NCBI GenBank assembly: GCA_963377175.1
Contig: CAUJNA010003294.1
Coordinates: forward strand, 1,042,001-1,106,000
DNA length: 64,000 nucleotides
Source: Effrenium voratum
Lineage: Eukaryota; Sar; Dinophyceae; Suessiales; Symbiodiniaceae
Direction: 5' to 3'
Shown here: positions 45,957 to 56,432 of the stretch, piece by piece
How the letters are laid out: every line of letters starts with the position of its first letter
Numbering within the stretch: position 1 is the first letter of the stretch
Program-made: the position numbers and the translations under genes
Notes under the pieces: model-generated
What the model saw: the letters and a program-made list of their open reading frames with translations, nothing else
What the model was told of the DNA's origin: nothing
The model's database searches: none

Positions 45957-48105
45957 TCACACCGCCGCCTCAGCCGGCTCTTCTGTCGCTTCAGGTTGCT
46001 CCACCTTGGGCTCCGCGGCCTCCTCGATCTGAGCCCGTCGGAGCTCGCGCTCCTCTTGGCTCACCACCTTGTAGCAGCCCACGCGCCACCACCAGACGAT
46101 CAAGCCCGCAACCACGCCCAGGGCCAAGATGGTCACCACGACGCCCCCTGCGACGCTGGCCTGGTAGAGCAGGGAGATGGACAACACCACACCTGGCACG
46201 GCCAAAAACATCACCAGGATGTAGATCAAAGGCACGAAGCGCCAGTAGGAGGCATAGAAGCCCAGGGTGCAGGCGGCGTTGATGATCACCCGCCTCCCCG
46301 TTCAGCAGCCCGAACGGTAGACTAGAAAATGAATCGAATCATTCTTTGAGGGTCAATTCCAGTTTTGTGGGAAATCCCTACCCAAAAAGGAAGCACTTTC
46401 TGGACAACCGCGGCCTCATCGGGGGCGCAGGGAACCAAATGAGGATGCCGATGATGTTGAAGAGCAGGTGGCAGAGAGCAATCTGAATGCTGTCAGCCTT
46501 CATGACAGCCAGGGCGGCAAACATGGAGGTAAATGTTGTGCCGATGTTGGCCCCGAGGGTCCTTGCGAAAACGAGTGGACCCTGCAAGAAGTCAGTTTTG
46601 CTGGTTGAAATGGAAAATGAAGGAGAAATTACAAGAATAAGCCAAGTCTGGCAAAGGGTCATTGGCAGCATCTTGGCGACGGGCAGGACCCCAATGCCAA
46701 CCAATGGGGTCAACGCAGAAGTCGTCACAGAACTGGACTGCACGATCAAGGTCAGGGCGACACCCAGCAGCATGGCCAAATAGTCGTTCATCTGGGTACC
46801 CTTCCTGGGCGTTGGAATTTGAGAGGGGCCAAACAAATTCAGCACAAAAACCCATCTCTTTTGGTTTCCTGTGAGGAAAAACAACAAATCTTAGGCTATT
46901 TTGGCACCTAGCTTCATGATGACCCTCTTCGCCTGGCCCATAACCAGGCTGTGCAGCAGCCTCACCATGACGTATAGCGCCACGCACATCACGATCAAGG
47001 CAATCGTCAGCCCAAGGATGCCGCCCGCCACGTCACCCACATCCTTGAGAAAGCCCTTGCCGATGAGGCGCGCACCTTCGATCTCAGTCGTGTAGTAGTT
47101 GCCGGCATCAAGGTAGCAAGTACTGCCAGAGCTGCATTCGTTCGTGAAGGCCCCACAGGTCTGCAATGCCTCATAACTCTCTTCTGCCACCTTCTTCCAA
47201 GCTGAGCTCATGCCCGAGGACACACAGTAGTAAGTGCCACAGTCCCCAGAACCGCAGAAGCTCGCCGGGATGGCATGCTCTAATGGCGCACCGAAGGAAA
47301 GAGCCTTCACAACATTCTTGTCCTTGCTGAGGAAAGACTTGGTCAGGGGACTCACAATCGCTTTGGTGGGAGAGGGAAAGGTCAGGTCGGAGGCGTCGTT
47401 GCCCAGGATGGCGTCCGTCAAGCCCTTGGAGATCCAAAAGAGGAGTCCGCCTTCGCCGGAGATGGCCGCGATGATGACCTCGATCGGCAGCAAGGTCAGG
47501 ACACTCAGCATGTTGAACATGTCGTGCACCGTGGCGCCGGCGAAGGCGCGCTCGAGCTCCACGCGGTCGCCTGCGTGCGCCATGGAGACGATGCTGTTGG
47601 TCACCGAGGTGCCGATGTTGGCGCCCATGATGATGGGGATGGCTCGCCGAACGGTCAGCACCTCAGCTCCCACGAGGCCCACCACAATGCTCGTGCTCGT
47701 GGAGGAGGATTGCACCAGCACCGTGGCCAGGATGCCCACCATGAGCCCTGCGATGGGATTGTCGGTGATGGTGAACAGCTGGCCTGCCCGTTTGCCTCCC
47801 AAGGCCCCGAAAGAGCCACCCATCAGATCAAGACCGAACAGGAAGAAGTAGAGGGCAGTCAGCACGCCCAGAATCTTCAACGTGGTGTACAGGGCGAACT
47901 CTGCACAGCTCTGTGGCACCTTCGACTCTGCCTTTGAGTCAGCTGTCATGGCGAGTCTGTCAAGCAATTCTGGTGAGTCTGTTGAGCCTGCTGAGCCTGC
48001 GGAGCCTGCTTCTTCCAGCTTGAGTGAACACCAAACAAGACGCTCCAGCCCGTCCCATGCGCCCACAACAATCTCCAAACAAATAACGCCTCTACAAGTG
48101 CTCAT
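45957..48105 (-). CDS. SLC34-type sodium-dependent phosphate cotransporter
   Basis: Four exons: 48105-46916, 46804-46661, 46561-46415, 46293-45957, totalling 1818 nt or 605 residues. Two inverted-topology halves each carry the family's QSSS motif: VQSSSTSTS (about 132) and VQSSSVTTSALTPLVG (about 419). MGANIGTSVTNS and LGANIGTTFTSMFAAL follow them, and a Cys-rich extracellular loop separates the halves, as in NaPi-II carriers. The C-terminus has two or three more membrane helices and a charged, Glu-rich tail. Length is close to animal SLC34 proteins. Introns use GA, GA and GC donors with AG|G acceptors. The second intron is divisible by three with no stop, so unspliced translation would add about 33 residues inside the second core motif. 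A later Met at 47949 is a possible alternative start. Expected role: phosphate uptake coupled to sodium at the plasma membrane. Confidence 0.9.
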
Positions 48106-48689
48106 CGAAAAGGAAAACTGCTACAGCACTCATTAGCCTTCTTGGAATTCGGTTCTGGCAAATGCTGAAACGCGCCAAACAACTGGCGCCTCTTCCCGCT
48201 GGTCGCCAAGCTTGTGGAACATGGTCCTGCAGCAAAAGCGATGCAATGGAAATCCACGTGCGCAGGCAACCTGCAGTTTGTGTCCTCACTGAACTTACAG
48301 GAGGATGCGCAGGAGATGACCCGTAACAAACAGCAAAAGCCCTGCAAACGATCCTATATTTCAAGTCGACCAATTCTATGTTCTACAAAAAACCGCCAGC
48401 AAATCCTATCTTAGAAGGCGTTGCAAATGTGTAGAACCTGAGCAGTTGTGGGTAAGCAATTGTTCGATACATAATATTGATTGCTTTCGCAATGATTGAA
48501 CAAGTGTTTGACAATGGTCAAACCCAAAACATGTATCAACTGCTGCAAGCCTTGTTTAGACAAGTCACCATAATGTTCAACACGTGTGGTAAGATTTGCA
48601 AAATACATGCAGTTATTTCAATGATCATATCAACATGCAACATGTGATTCAACTCGTGTTGCGAAATATAGTCCAAAATGCCTACAAAT

Positions 48690-48825
48690 GTCTGGGCGGG
48701 CGGGAGGGCGGGCGGGTGGGTGTGTGTGTGTGTGTGTCTATGTTTGTGTTTGTGTTTGTGTATCTGTCTGTCTCTCTCTGTCTGTCTGTCTGTCTGTCTT
48801 TCTGCCTGCCTGCCTGCCTGCCTGT

Positions 48826-48857
<32 letters not shown>

Positions 48858-48945
48858 GTCTGTCTGTCTGTCCGTGTCTGTCCGTGTGTGTGTGGGTGTG
48901 TGTGGGTGTGCGTCTGTGTGTGTGTGTGTGTCTGTTTTTCTGTGT
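48690..48945. repeat. compound (TG)n/(CTGT)n/(CCTG)n repeat
   Basis: GGGCGGGC, TGTG, TCTGTCTG, CCTGCCTG and GTGTGT tracts follow each other for about 250 bases. The frames give Cys/Val/Leu or His/Thr strings only. Confidence 0.95.
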
Positions 48946-49018
48946 CTTCATTCAAACAGTCGCAAGCTCAAACAGTCTCCCTCAAGTGCTGGTCAAACCT
49001 GTGCCTGCGAACCCTGCA

Positions 49019-49152
49019 CCATGCCTGGGTCTTCATATCAAGCGGTCCATACTTACAACATCCTCTCCAACCACACCGGATGGTGGTATGCCTGGGTCTT
49101 CATATCAAGCCGCGGTCAATACTTACAACATCCTCTCAAGATCGGATGGTGG
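49019..49152 (+). repeat. tandem duplication of about 66 bp
   Basis: ATGCCTGGGTCTTCATATCA ... ACTTACAACATCCTCTC ... CGGATGGTGGT occurs twice in direct succession with few differences. Confidence 0.75.
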
Positions 49153-49980
49153 TCTTTGAAACCCCCAAGCTCCCCACGGCCCGTTGCGCAGCGCGACCCG
49201 TGACCCCTGCAGACAGCACCGGCGGCTACTCCCCTCTGAGCCCCGGGAAACGGAGCTGGAGACGCCGTCCTCGCCATGATGGCTTCCCGAAGCGCTGCCT
49301 GGAGACTCGGGAAACCTCTCGAGCTCCGGTCATTGGATGAGCATTAGAAGGGAGCCCAGCCAAATTGGCCCAGAAAAAAAAAGGCGCGGGTCGAAACAGA
49401 ATTCATTGAATCCAGAGGGCTAGATGTTGCGAAGCGGCATGCAAACCTTGCCGTCCCACTTGCCTCGTAGTTGCCCGCCTGCCTTAGCTGCCAGTCCATG
49501 GAACCCAAGCCCTGCGGGCCATCTCAGAGAATTGATGGCCACGAAGCACGTCCAAAGGGGAGCAGGGAGCTTCACTGTTGCACAGGGAGTTGATGCCGCA
49601 TGGAGTTGATTGACGGCCTGTGCTTGTGAACACATCGTTCTTGAAGAGTTGGTGGCCGTCTCTGGCTCTATGCAAGGTCGCTTGAGCATGGCACATATTT
49701 ATTGAAGGACAGGCGGGCAGTACCAAGGGAAGCTTCCGAGTGGCTACAGAACAGAATATCCTCTCAGGAACTGATGCTTTCATTGAGCCGTGGGGCGTGT
49801 GGATCTCATAGAGGAAGTGATGCGCGGTTGCCTCCTGCCTCTTGTCCTCTTCCTGGCATCACAAAGGCAAAGCCAGTGTGTTCGTGAAAAAACTGTCCCA
49901 AAATGATTATGCCTGCAAAATGGCCTTTGCCTGGTTTGTTTTTTTTCTGCGGTTTCTTTTTTTTTCTGAAGTTGTCCTCC

Positions 49981-50160
49981 AGTGTATGTAAGCTAACCAA
50001 ACGGCACCACACAAGCAAGCAATAACTCTTTTATCCAAGCAATGTGTTGGTGCCAGGGACTCATCTTCCCCTGTCAGATGTCTACGGCTGGGTGGGCCCC
50101 ATGGGCCACCCACCACAAACTCTCAAAAACTGAAGAACGGGTGTGCAGACTGATAGCGCC
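49981..50160 (-). repeat. 180-bp direct repeat, copy 1
   Basis: Nearly identical to 53353-53532; I see one difference (GCAATAACTC against GCGATAACTC). The last codons of the RNase H frame lie inside it. Confidence 0.9.
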
Positions 50161-51112
50161 CGCCCCTGGGCCGAAAAATGAACTCCTCGCAGAGTTCCTG
50201 TTTAGGAACTCTGTGCAAAGGGTCGAGCCCCGAGAAATCTGGGTGCGTCAGCTCATCGGCCCACTGGTTGAATTCCCGGGGCACGTGGTTGGCCGCCAGC
50301 GAGCAGGCATGGGTGTGGAGCAGGAAGACCAGCTCCATCAGGATAGCCGCGGTGTAGGGCTTCTTGGATCCAAGGTTGAGCATCGCCATGACGTTGCCCT
50401 GATTGTCACTGCCCACCGGGAGTCGGACCCGGGAGGACAGAGGGCCTTGGTGCGTGAGGATCATGTTACAGAGGAAGAGCGTGCCCAGCATTTCCAGAGC
50501 CGCAATCCTCCGCTTGGGATCCCCATTCTTGAATGCCCACGGGTACTCCTCCACGTGGATCTGCTCGTGGAACCAGTACACCTCCTTCTTCTCCGGCTCC
50601 ACTTTGTTGGAGCACCAGCCTCCCACAAATGCCAGTCCTTCATCCGAGGCGCTAGCATCGCTGCAACCCCACCAAGAGGACTTCGGCAAGTAAGGGGAGT
50701 ACTGGACGAAGGGCGTGTTGAAGAGGAACCGCAGCATGAACGCCAGCATCCTGACCACCTTAGGGGGTTTCCCCACCGTGGTGGTGGCCATTTTCCAGGC
50801 CCACAGTGGCTGAAGCATCGACTTCGCCAGCGGACATGCAGCAGTTGCCCATTGGATGCGGCCCAGGGCCTTCTCGATGTCCTTTGAGTGCATCGCCTGC
50901 CCTTCCACCATGATCTGCAAGACCTCCATCACCAGGATGTGTTTGTTGGCGGCCATGAGAACCTGCGGGATGTTCGGGTGGACCACGAAGCCCAGCCACG
51001 TGTTGACCTCCGCCAAATGTGTCTTCTTCCAGCTAAGCGGGGTGCCCAAGGCCAGGAGTGTTGCCAACAGCGCCACCGCCAAGTTCACTGCCCCCTGCTG
51101 CGAAGCAGCCAC
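50123..51112 (-). CDS. DIRS-like RT thumb and RNase H domain
   Basis: An intact 329-residue frame. After a connector with SWKKTHLAEVNTWLGFVV, it has RNase H-like segments: SSWWGCSDASASDEGLAFVGG (first catalytic Asp), RRIAALEMLGTLF (Glu), VGSDNQGNVMAML (second Asp) and AANHVPREFNQWADELTHPD (last Asp). This DNQGN...LNLGSKKPYTAAILMEL context is typical of DIRS-type elements. It would degrade the RNA strand of the RNA/DNA hybrid. The upstream RT part is in another frame, so the intact polyprotein is interrupted. Confidence 0.75.
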   Translation of the reverse strand: MAASQQGAVNLAVALLATLLALGTPLSWKKTHLAEVNTWLGFVVHPNIPQVLMAANKHILVMEVLQIMVEGQAMHSKDIEKALGRIQWATAACPLAKSMLQPLWAWKMATTTVGKPPKVVRMLAFMLRFLFNTPFVQYSPYLPKSSWWGCSDASASDEGLAFVGGWCSNKVEPEKKEVYWFHEQIHVEEYPWAFKNGDPKRRIAALEMLGTLFLCNMILTHQGPLSSRVRLPVGSDNQGNVMAMLNLGSKKPYTAAILMELVFLLHTHACSLAANHVPREFNQWADELTHPDFSGLDPLHRVPKQELCEEFIFRPRGGRYQSAHPFFSF

Positions 51113-51114
51113 AG

Positions 51115-51580
51115 GAAGTCATCCACAAAGACGAAGTTCCAATCCACTTGAGGGAAAAGTGCGTAGAGGACCCTGAGTAGAAGGGCTGCCAGGCGTCCCC
51201 AGTAGGATTGGGCACTGGCCATGCCGTATGTGCCTACCTTGTTCACCCACCATTCTTCCCCCAGTGAGGCCACCTGGAACCGCCAGTCCTTCCTGAGGAC
51301 CTTCACTCTCCGGTGGCTTGGTGACGTCCGCCTTGAGCAGCACCTGGTGCCCGGCTCCGGCCATTGCCAGCCCTCGGGTGGAGGTTTCGACCTCCCTCTC
51401 GGGGCCGGGGGCACCCCTTAGTTCGACCTCCCTGCCCGCCGGCTGTGTTGGTGTCCGGACCTCAGGATTGTCTGAGGCCGAGACCGGACGTGGGCGTGTG
51501 GGGAGATGGTTCACTTGGGGCGCCTCCAGGACGGGTCCCGCTCTGCAGAGGATGGCCGCTGCGAGACCCTGCATCATCTG
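51115..51580 (-). pseudogene. DIRS-like reverse transcriptase palm, frameshifted
   Basis: Motif pieces lie in overlapping frames: LLKADVTK (motif A Asp), KVLRKDWRFQVASLG, YGMASAQSYWGRLAALLLR and FVFVDDFLWLL (motif C, VDD). A shift is needed between motif A and the rest, and another into the RNase H frame. The catalytic aspartates are all still encoded. Confidence 0.65.
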
Positions 51581-51976
51581 CTCTGGGTACGAGTTGAGCT
51601 TTTCCCCCCTGGGGTGAGCTCCGTGGTTGCATCGCAGATCATGCTAATGGTGAAGGGGAAGGTCCGTTGACAATGTCGTGGACTTCACTACCACCTGGCC
51701 CAGGCGGCACTCGTCAAACTTGATGAGGGAGTGGTGGAGTGCGTTCGCCCATTGAATATAGGCCCGTGTGACCCAGATCGATGAGCACCTCGCTGCGCTC
51801 GGGCTCTTGCTGCACTCCATTGGGTCCATCGGGTGCTCCAGGAAGACCTAGTCCTTGGTAGGCCAGCGAGGTCAGGTACATCTGTCGGAGCATGAGCACG
51901 CTGTCGTTGTCCGTGTCCTCCCTTACCCGGGGCTCCAGGTCCTCCAAGCCCCACAGGGTCTGCTCCGCCCTGCCCC

Positions 51977-53203
51977 TCACCGGCGGCGGGCCTCCCGGTT
52001 TGGGGAACCATCTGAGAATGCTCCACGTTCTGCAGTTGGGGCCGCCGGTGTGGGCATGCCTGCCTTTGGGATTCTTGAAAGGTTAGTGGTCTGGCCATGG
52101 GGTCGAGGAGGTGTTGGGGGACTTCCCTTTGCCGCCCTTGCCCTTTGCCTTGGAATGGGTAGGCCCCGAGGACCAAGATCCTTTTCCCCCCTTCTTGGGC
52201 TTCTCCCACTGAGTCTGCCACACCTTGGGTGCCTTGCTCTTGCTCTTCCCCTTCGTCGGCTGTTGAGGTGCTCATAGACCTCCCGTTGCCAGAAGAGGAA
52301 GTCGCCCCTTATGTTCTTGAGGGCTTCGGAGAGAGTGGTGCCCTGGTGCACCATCTCGTGAATCTTGCGCCATGCATTGCGCTCTGCAAACAGCAAGGTG
52401 GTGTCGCTCGGGGGAGGTTTCCTGCCGGCTATGTCCTCCCCATAGAACCAGGCATACCAGTCATCCAACTCCTCCTTGGTGACCCTCAGGTTGCCAAATT
52501 GCGGCAGTGCTGCCGTGCACATCAGGAGCGTCGTCCTGAAGGTTAGGTGCAACCGTTCCAGCTGGCGCCGAGATGTAGGGTGGCTCCTCACCTCTTCTTC
52601 ATCCTCCCTGTCCCAGCCGTCCACCGTGATCTTCTTGTGGGTGGATGAAGGGCGTTCCCCTTCTTCCAAAACCGCTCACGATGTGTTTTGCCGGGATGTA
52701 GCCCAATTCGCCCTTGGCAATCATGCGCCGTTGCTTCTTGAGGTAGCCATCACTACCCTGGAATTCCAACCTCGGCTTCGGGGCCCCATGCGTGGCCACG
52801 TAAGCATCTTCCAGCTGGCGCCTGTCACACAGGACTTCTAAGGGAGCCTTTATCGGGCCCGCATGGCCCGCCGGGTGGTCACCCTGGTTGCCCCCCCTGA
52901 CCAAGTTTGCTGCCACCCGTACTGCCTGAAGGAGGCGCATTGCCGTGAATGGGCGTTGAATCCATTCTCTCCATCCTGGAACCCCAGGTCCCGGGGACCA
53001 TTTTCCCTGGCCGCAGCCGGGGTGTTCCAGCGATCCGCCAGGTCTTCCACCGTGACGTAGCCCGATGCGCCCAGTGCCGCTTGGATGAATCAGGGGATTT
53101 CCTTGCCCACCAAGATGGCCGCCAGTGGCTTCTGCAACTTCGCCACGTCTTCCTTGATCGCGGCTGGGACCTCCTCCGGTGGTTTGGCGGGCGCCGCAGC
53201 CAT
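51977..53203 (-). pseudogene. DIRS-like gag, interrupted
   Basis: A Met-initiated frame from 53203 (MAAAPAKPPEEVPAAI..) hits an in-frame TGA after 37 codons, then stays open with FIQAALGASGYVTVEDLADRW. Further shifts lead through RLEFQGSDGYLKKQRRMIAKGELGYIP to the frame 52669-51977 with ITVDGWDREDEEEVRSHP and DDWYAWFYGEDIAGR. It probably forms the particle or nucleoprotein. At least one stop and two shifts separate the pieces. Confidence 0.5.
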
Positions 53204-53352
53204 GACCTCTTACCTTGGTGTGGGTGGGTGGGTTTTCAATCAGCTTGGGTTCCAGGAACCCAGAGCAATGCTTGAGCCAAAATGGCACATGCCATTATGG
53301 TCAAGCATTCCACACACAGTTCATGTTTCCACATGCGTTTCAACATTAACAA

Positions 53353-53532
53353 AGTGTATGTAAGCTAACCAAACGGCACCACACAAGCAAGCGATAACTC
53401 TTTTATCCAAGCAATGTGTTGGTGCCAGGGACTCATCTTCCCCTGTCAGATGTCTACGGCTGGGTGGGCCCCATGGGCCACCCACCACAAACTCTCAAAA
53501 ACTGAAGAACGGGTGTGCAGACTGATAGCGCC
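53353..53532 (-). repeat. 180-bp direct repeat, copy 2
   Basis: Same sequence and orientation as 49981-50160. It lies between the end of the tyrosine recombinase region and the gag start. The adjoining 53,530-53,575 holds a short direct duplication of GCCATTTCCGAAGGA. Confidence 0.9.
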
Positions 53533-53649
53533 ATTTCCGAAGGACAGTCTGGCACACCCGCCATTTCCGAAGGATGCCAGTCTGTGCTGAGGGCCCTGGC
53601 CAGAGCCCTGTCCTTGGCCTCCCCCTCAGGTCGCCAGGGCCGGGGGCAC

Positions 53650-55430
53650 CTAGGCTTCCAAAGGTAGGGCCACCACCTCGGTCTCCGACTGGGTGTCCAC
53701 CGAGTCATTCGTTTCAGAGCCCAAGTCCGCCGAGGAGTCCGAGTCCTCCTGCAGTGTGGGGACCTCCGCAGGCTCCAGTACCCAGTCCGCCGGGAAGCCG
53801 TACCTCTTGAAGCAGCGTTCGCACTTGCCATAGGCCTCTGGCTCCGACATGTAGTCCAGCACGGAGAGCTCCTGGATCTTGGAGGCCGCCGGTCGCCACC
53901 CGCACCCCACAGCCGCGCCTTCGTCATTCAGCAGGTGGATTCTGGCCTGGCCGGCGTTGCCTGCGTTTGACTGCCGCAACGGTCCTTGGCCTTCACTGGT
54001 GTGTCCTCGGGTCCCTGTTCCACCAATGACCATGAGCAAGTCGATGGTGCGCTCCCTGAGGGTACCGTGGGGGACGCCTCCCCTTCCCCTTCAGTTTGGT
54101 CCTTGTGGCCGTCCGGTCCCGCATCCGTGATTTCCACTGCTGGCGGCGGGAGCAAGTCCGCCTCAAGTCCTCCCTGCGGCCTGGCCCGAGGTTCAGGTTG
54201 GGGGCCTTCTGCGCTACCTGGCCCCAAATCTCCACAACGACATTGCGCTTCTCCCGCACATAGACGTCTGCTGTGCTCTCTGTGAGCCAGTTGCCTAAGT
54301 ACATGCGGCGCTCCCGGGGGAGCCCCATCTGGAAAGCGCAGTCCGGGATGAACACTCGGAATGAGTGCCACGTCAGCGGCTTCACCAACCCCAGGGTCAC
54401 TCCCCGCATCCTTGAGCCATCTCAGAGCCCTTTCTGGTGCGGAAGGTCTTGGGATCAGCCCGGCGAAGTCTTTGCTCACTGTCGGGAGCAAGTAGTCCAT
54501 GTCCTGGAATGCCTTCTCGGATACCAATCGCCGGACCGTGGCCACCCAGGTAGTCCACCAGGGGATCCCCGTGAAGCTGTACTTCGGAGCAATCAAGGGA
54601 CCGGGTTGCGGTTGATTCGTGCTGCTGAGACCGTCTTGGTCTGCCAGGCCTTCAGCTCCACGGTGTTACTGGTGTGGATCAGGTCCTTAGGGTGAAAATG
54701 GTGGAGGTGATTGAAACGAGCGCTGCACCCTACTTGGAACCGGGCGAAACCCAGGATGAATGCGGGGCCGCCTGCGTACCGGGGCCGGTGGCACCCAGGT
54801 GATCGTAGCCAGCCCCTTCCTCCAGAGCCCATATGACCTCTTTGCTGGGGACCACCGCCTTGCGCTGCGGCCGGGTGACCGTGTCCGTGAGTGCCTTTCC
54901 AACGAGCTCTTCTTGGACTTGAGGCGATGGAGCTCGTCTATCTTCAGCATACCGAAGGTCTTGGAATACCATTTGAGGGTGTTCCACACCTGCTGTAGCT
55001 TGTACGGGGTGACCTCCTCTTCGGCGAGCTGGTTGAGGAGAGAGCGGACATGTCGTTCCTGCCAGGTGAAGCCTCTCTTCCGGAGACTCTCGTAGACCAG
55101 GCAATGCTGCCTGAGTGTCCGGAACCTATTGTCCCCCAGGAGGTCCAATGCCTCCTTGCGGAAGTCCTCCCCCAGGATGTCCTGCATGTGCGTGATGTGC
55201 TCCGCAAACGGGGCAAAGTGGGCGAGGAGCCGTTCCGCCCATTTCCCGCGCATATGGAGTTCCAGCGCTCGCTGGGTCGTGGGCTCCATTTCCCTTATTT
55301 TGCTCGGGCGCCAGTGCCTCCACTTCAGAAGCTCCGGTTGTTGGAGTGGGGGTGGGTCATCTCGTGAGAACCACCTCAATTGGTCCTGGCGGTCCCATTC
55401 ATTCTCCAGCGGGGAAAATCGGCTTGCCAT
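53650..55430 (-). pseudogene. tyrosine recombinase (DIRS-type integrase), frameshifted
   Basis: The N-terminal frame 55430-54687 has a helical core-binding domain (ALDLLGDNRFRTLRQH, LLNQLAEEEVTPYKLQQVW). In shifted frames follow FARFQVGCSARFNHLHHFHP (first Arg), FIPDCAFQMGLPRERRMYLGN preceded by HSFR (His and second Arg), and ESTADVYVREKRN (Tyr). The R, H-x-x-R and Y set of tyrosine recombinases is therefore complete. The C-terminus (54039-53650) carries a CERC motif and an acidic tail. At least two shifts break the frame. It would integrate a circular DNA intermediate. Confidence 0.7.
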
Positions 55431-55439
55431 CCGCCGTCG

Positions 55440-55830
55440 CTAGGAGGAGGAACCATATGCTGTCCCACAGGTCGGCCAGGTCCGCCGCGGACAGAGGCTG
55501 GGGAAGCCTGCCTGCCGCCGCCGCCACCAGGGCGTTGAAGTATTTTCGTCGGGACCACGTGGGCGTCTTGTCCTACCGGAATGCCCGAGAGTTCCAGGAG
55601 CTGAGAGAAGCGGATTGCCGGCTCTCCGCCCAGCTTCTTCCCCTCCTCCTCAGTGCCCTGGCGCAGGCACATCAGGACCAACAGCTCCCCGTCCCTCTGT
55701 CTCGGGGAGAAGGACTCATCCGCCAACGTGTCCCATAGGATGCTTGGAATGCGGTCCCAAAGACGTGTGTAGGGCGGGCGCATAAGAAACTTGGTAGATA
55801 CCCTAGCCATGATGAAAAAGGGGGTTTTGA
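55440..55830 (-). pseudogene. retroelement-associated ORF upstream of the recombinase
   Basis: A frame beginning MARVSTKFLMRPPYTRLWDR near 55812 continues as a helical protein with DGELLVLMCLRQGTEEEGKK. It then needs a shift to reach ALVAAAAGRLPQPLSAADLA and FPAGE before a stop at about 55410. I do not recognise a domain. It lies directly before the recombinase and is probably part of the same element. Confidence 0.4.
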
Positions 55831-56432
55831 GCCTCCTATCGAACCGCCGGGACCCAACCGCGGCACAATGCATGCATGCTCCAACCTTGCAGAATGCAGA
55901 GTGCAGAAGGAGCAGGGAGGCCACACGCATCCCGACACGTTTCTGCAAAGTCCCGAGATTTTAACAGGGAGAGGGGGGAGCGCGACCCAAAATCAACCCC
56001 CCAGAAACCCCCCAAAAGCACGGAGGGGGAGACCGACCAGGTGGGGGATTCCCCAAAACCAGTCGGCCGCAGCCACTTTTTCCGAACCGTGGCTGAGATG
56101 GCCCGTCCTTGGGGCAGCTAATGCATGTGGCCTCATGGTCGAGGAGATCAAGCTGCCGTGACGTGGCTCCACTGCCATGCCACCGGAAAAACCCACGTGC
56201 GCCACCAAAATGGAATAAGAGAGGAAACAGTGGTGAAAACCGAACCCAATAAGGAAGACATTTCCCCCCCCCCCGGAGACGGGGCCAATGGCACCCAAGT
56301 CCCGGGAGGAAGAGATCACACGACTCCCACATCCGACAGGGTTGTGAGACAAAACCTAGCGGCTCCCTTTCTTCAGGATCGCCTCCTTCGCCACCGAGTG
56401 GATTGCCGCCAGCCCCGACTTCTCCGGGTTGC

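Larger units (their letters stand above)
48106..49980. other. spacer upstream of the phosphate transporter
   Basis: No exon chain is seen. It contains a large simple repeat, a 66-bp tandem duplication and open frames without motifs. Any promoter or 5' UTR of the SLC34 gene would be at the low-coordinate end of this stretch; no TATA-like element is evident. Confidence 0.45.
49981..53532 (-). mobile_element. DIRS-like retroelement block (gag, RT, RNase H) between 180-bp direct repeats
   Basis: On the minus strand the order is repeat copy (53532-53353), gag remnant (about 53200-51980), RT (about 51580-51115), RNase H (51112-50123), repeat copy (50160-49981). The RNase H and RT are of the DIRS type (see entries). 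The near identity of the two repeats points to recent activity, yet gag and RT are frameshifted. A tyrosine recombinase of matching type lies immediately upstream (53650-55430) rather than downstream, so the gene order is permuted relative to standard DIRS elements. Confidence 0.65.

Noticed and set aside
47234..47851. 205-codon plus-strand open frame
   Set aside because: It is the mirror of the SLC34 exon, whose minus-strand frame carries clear family motifs.
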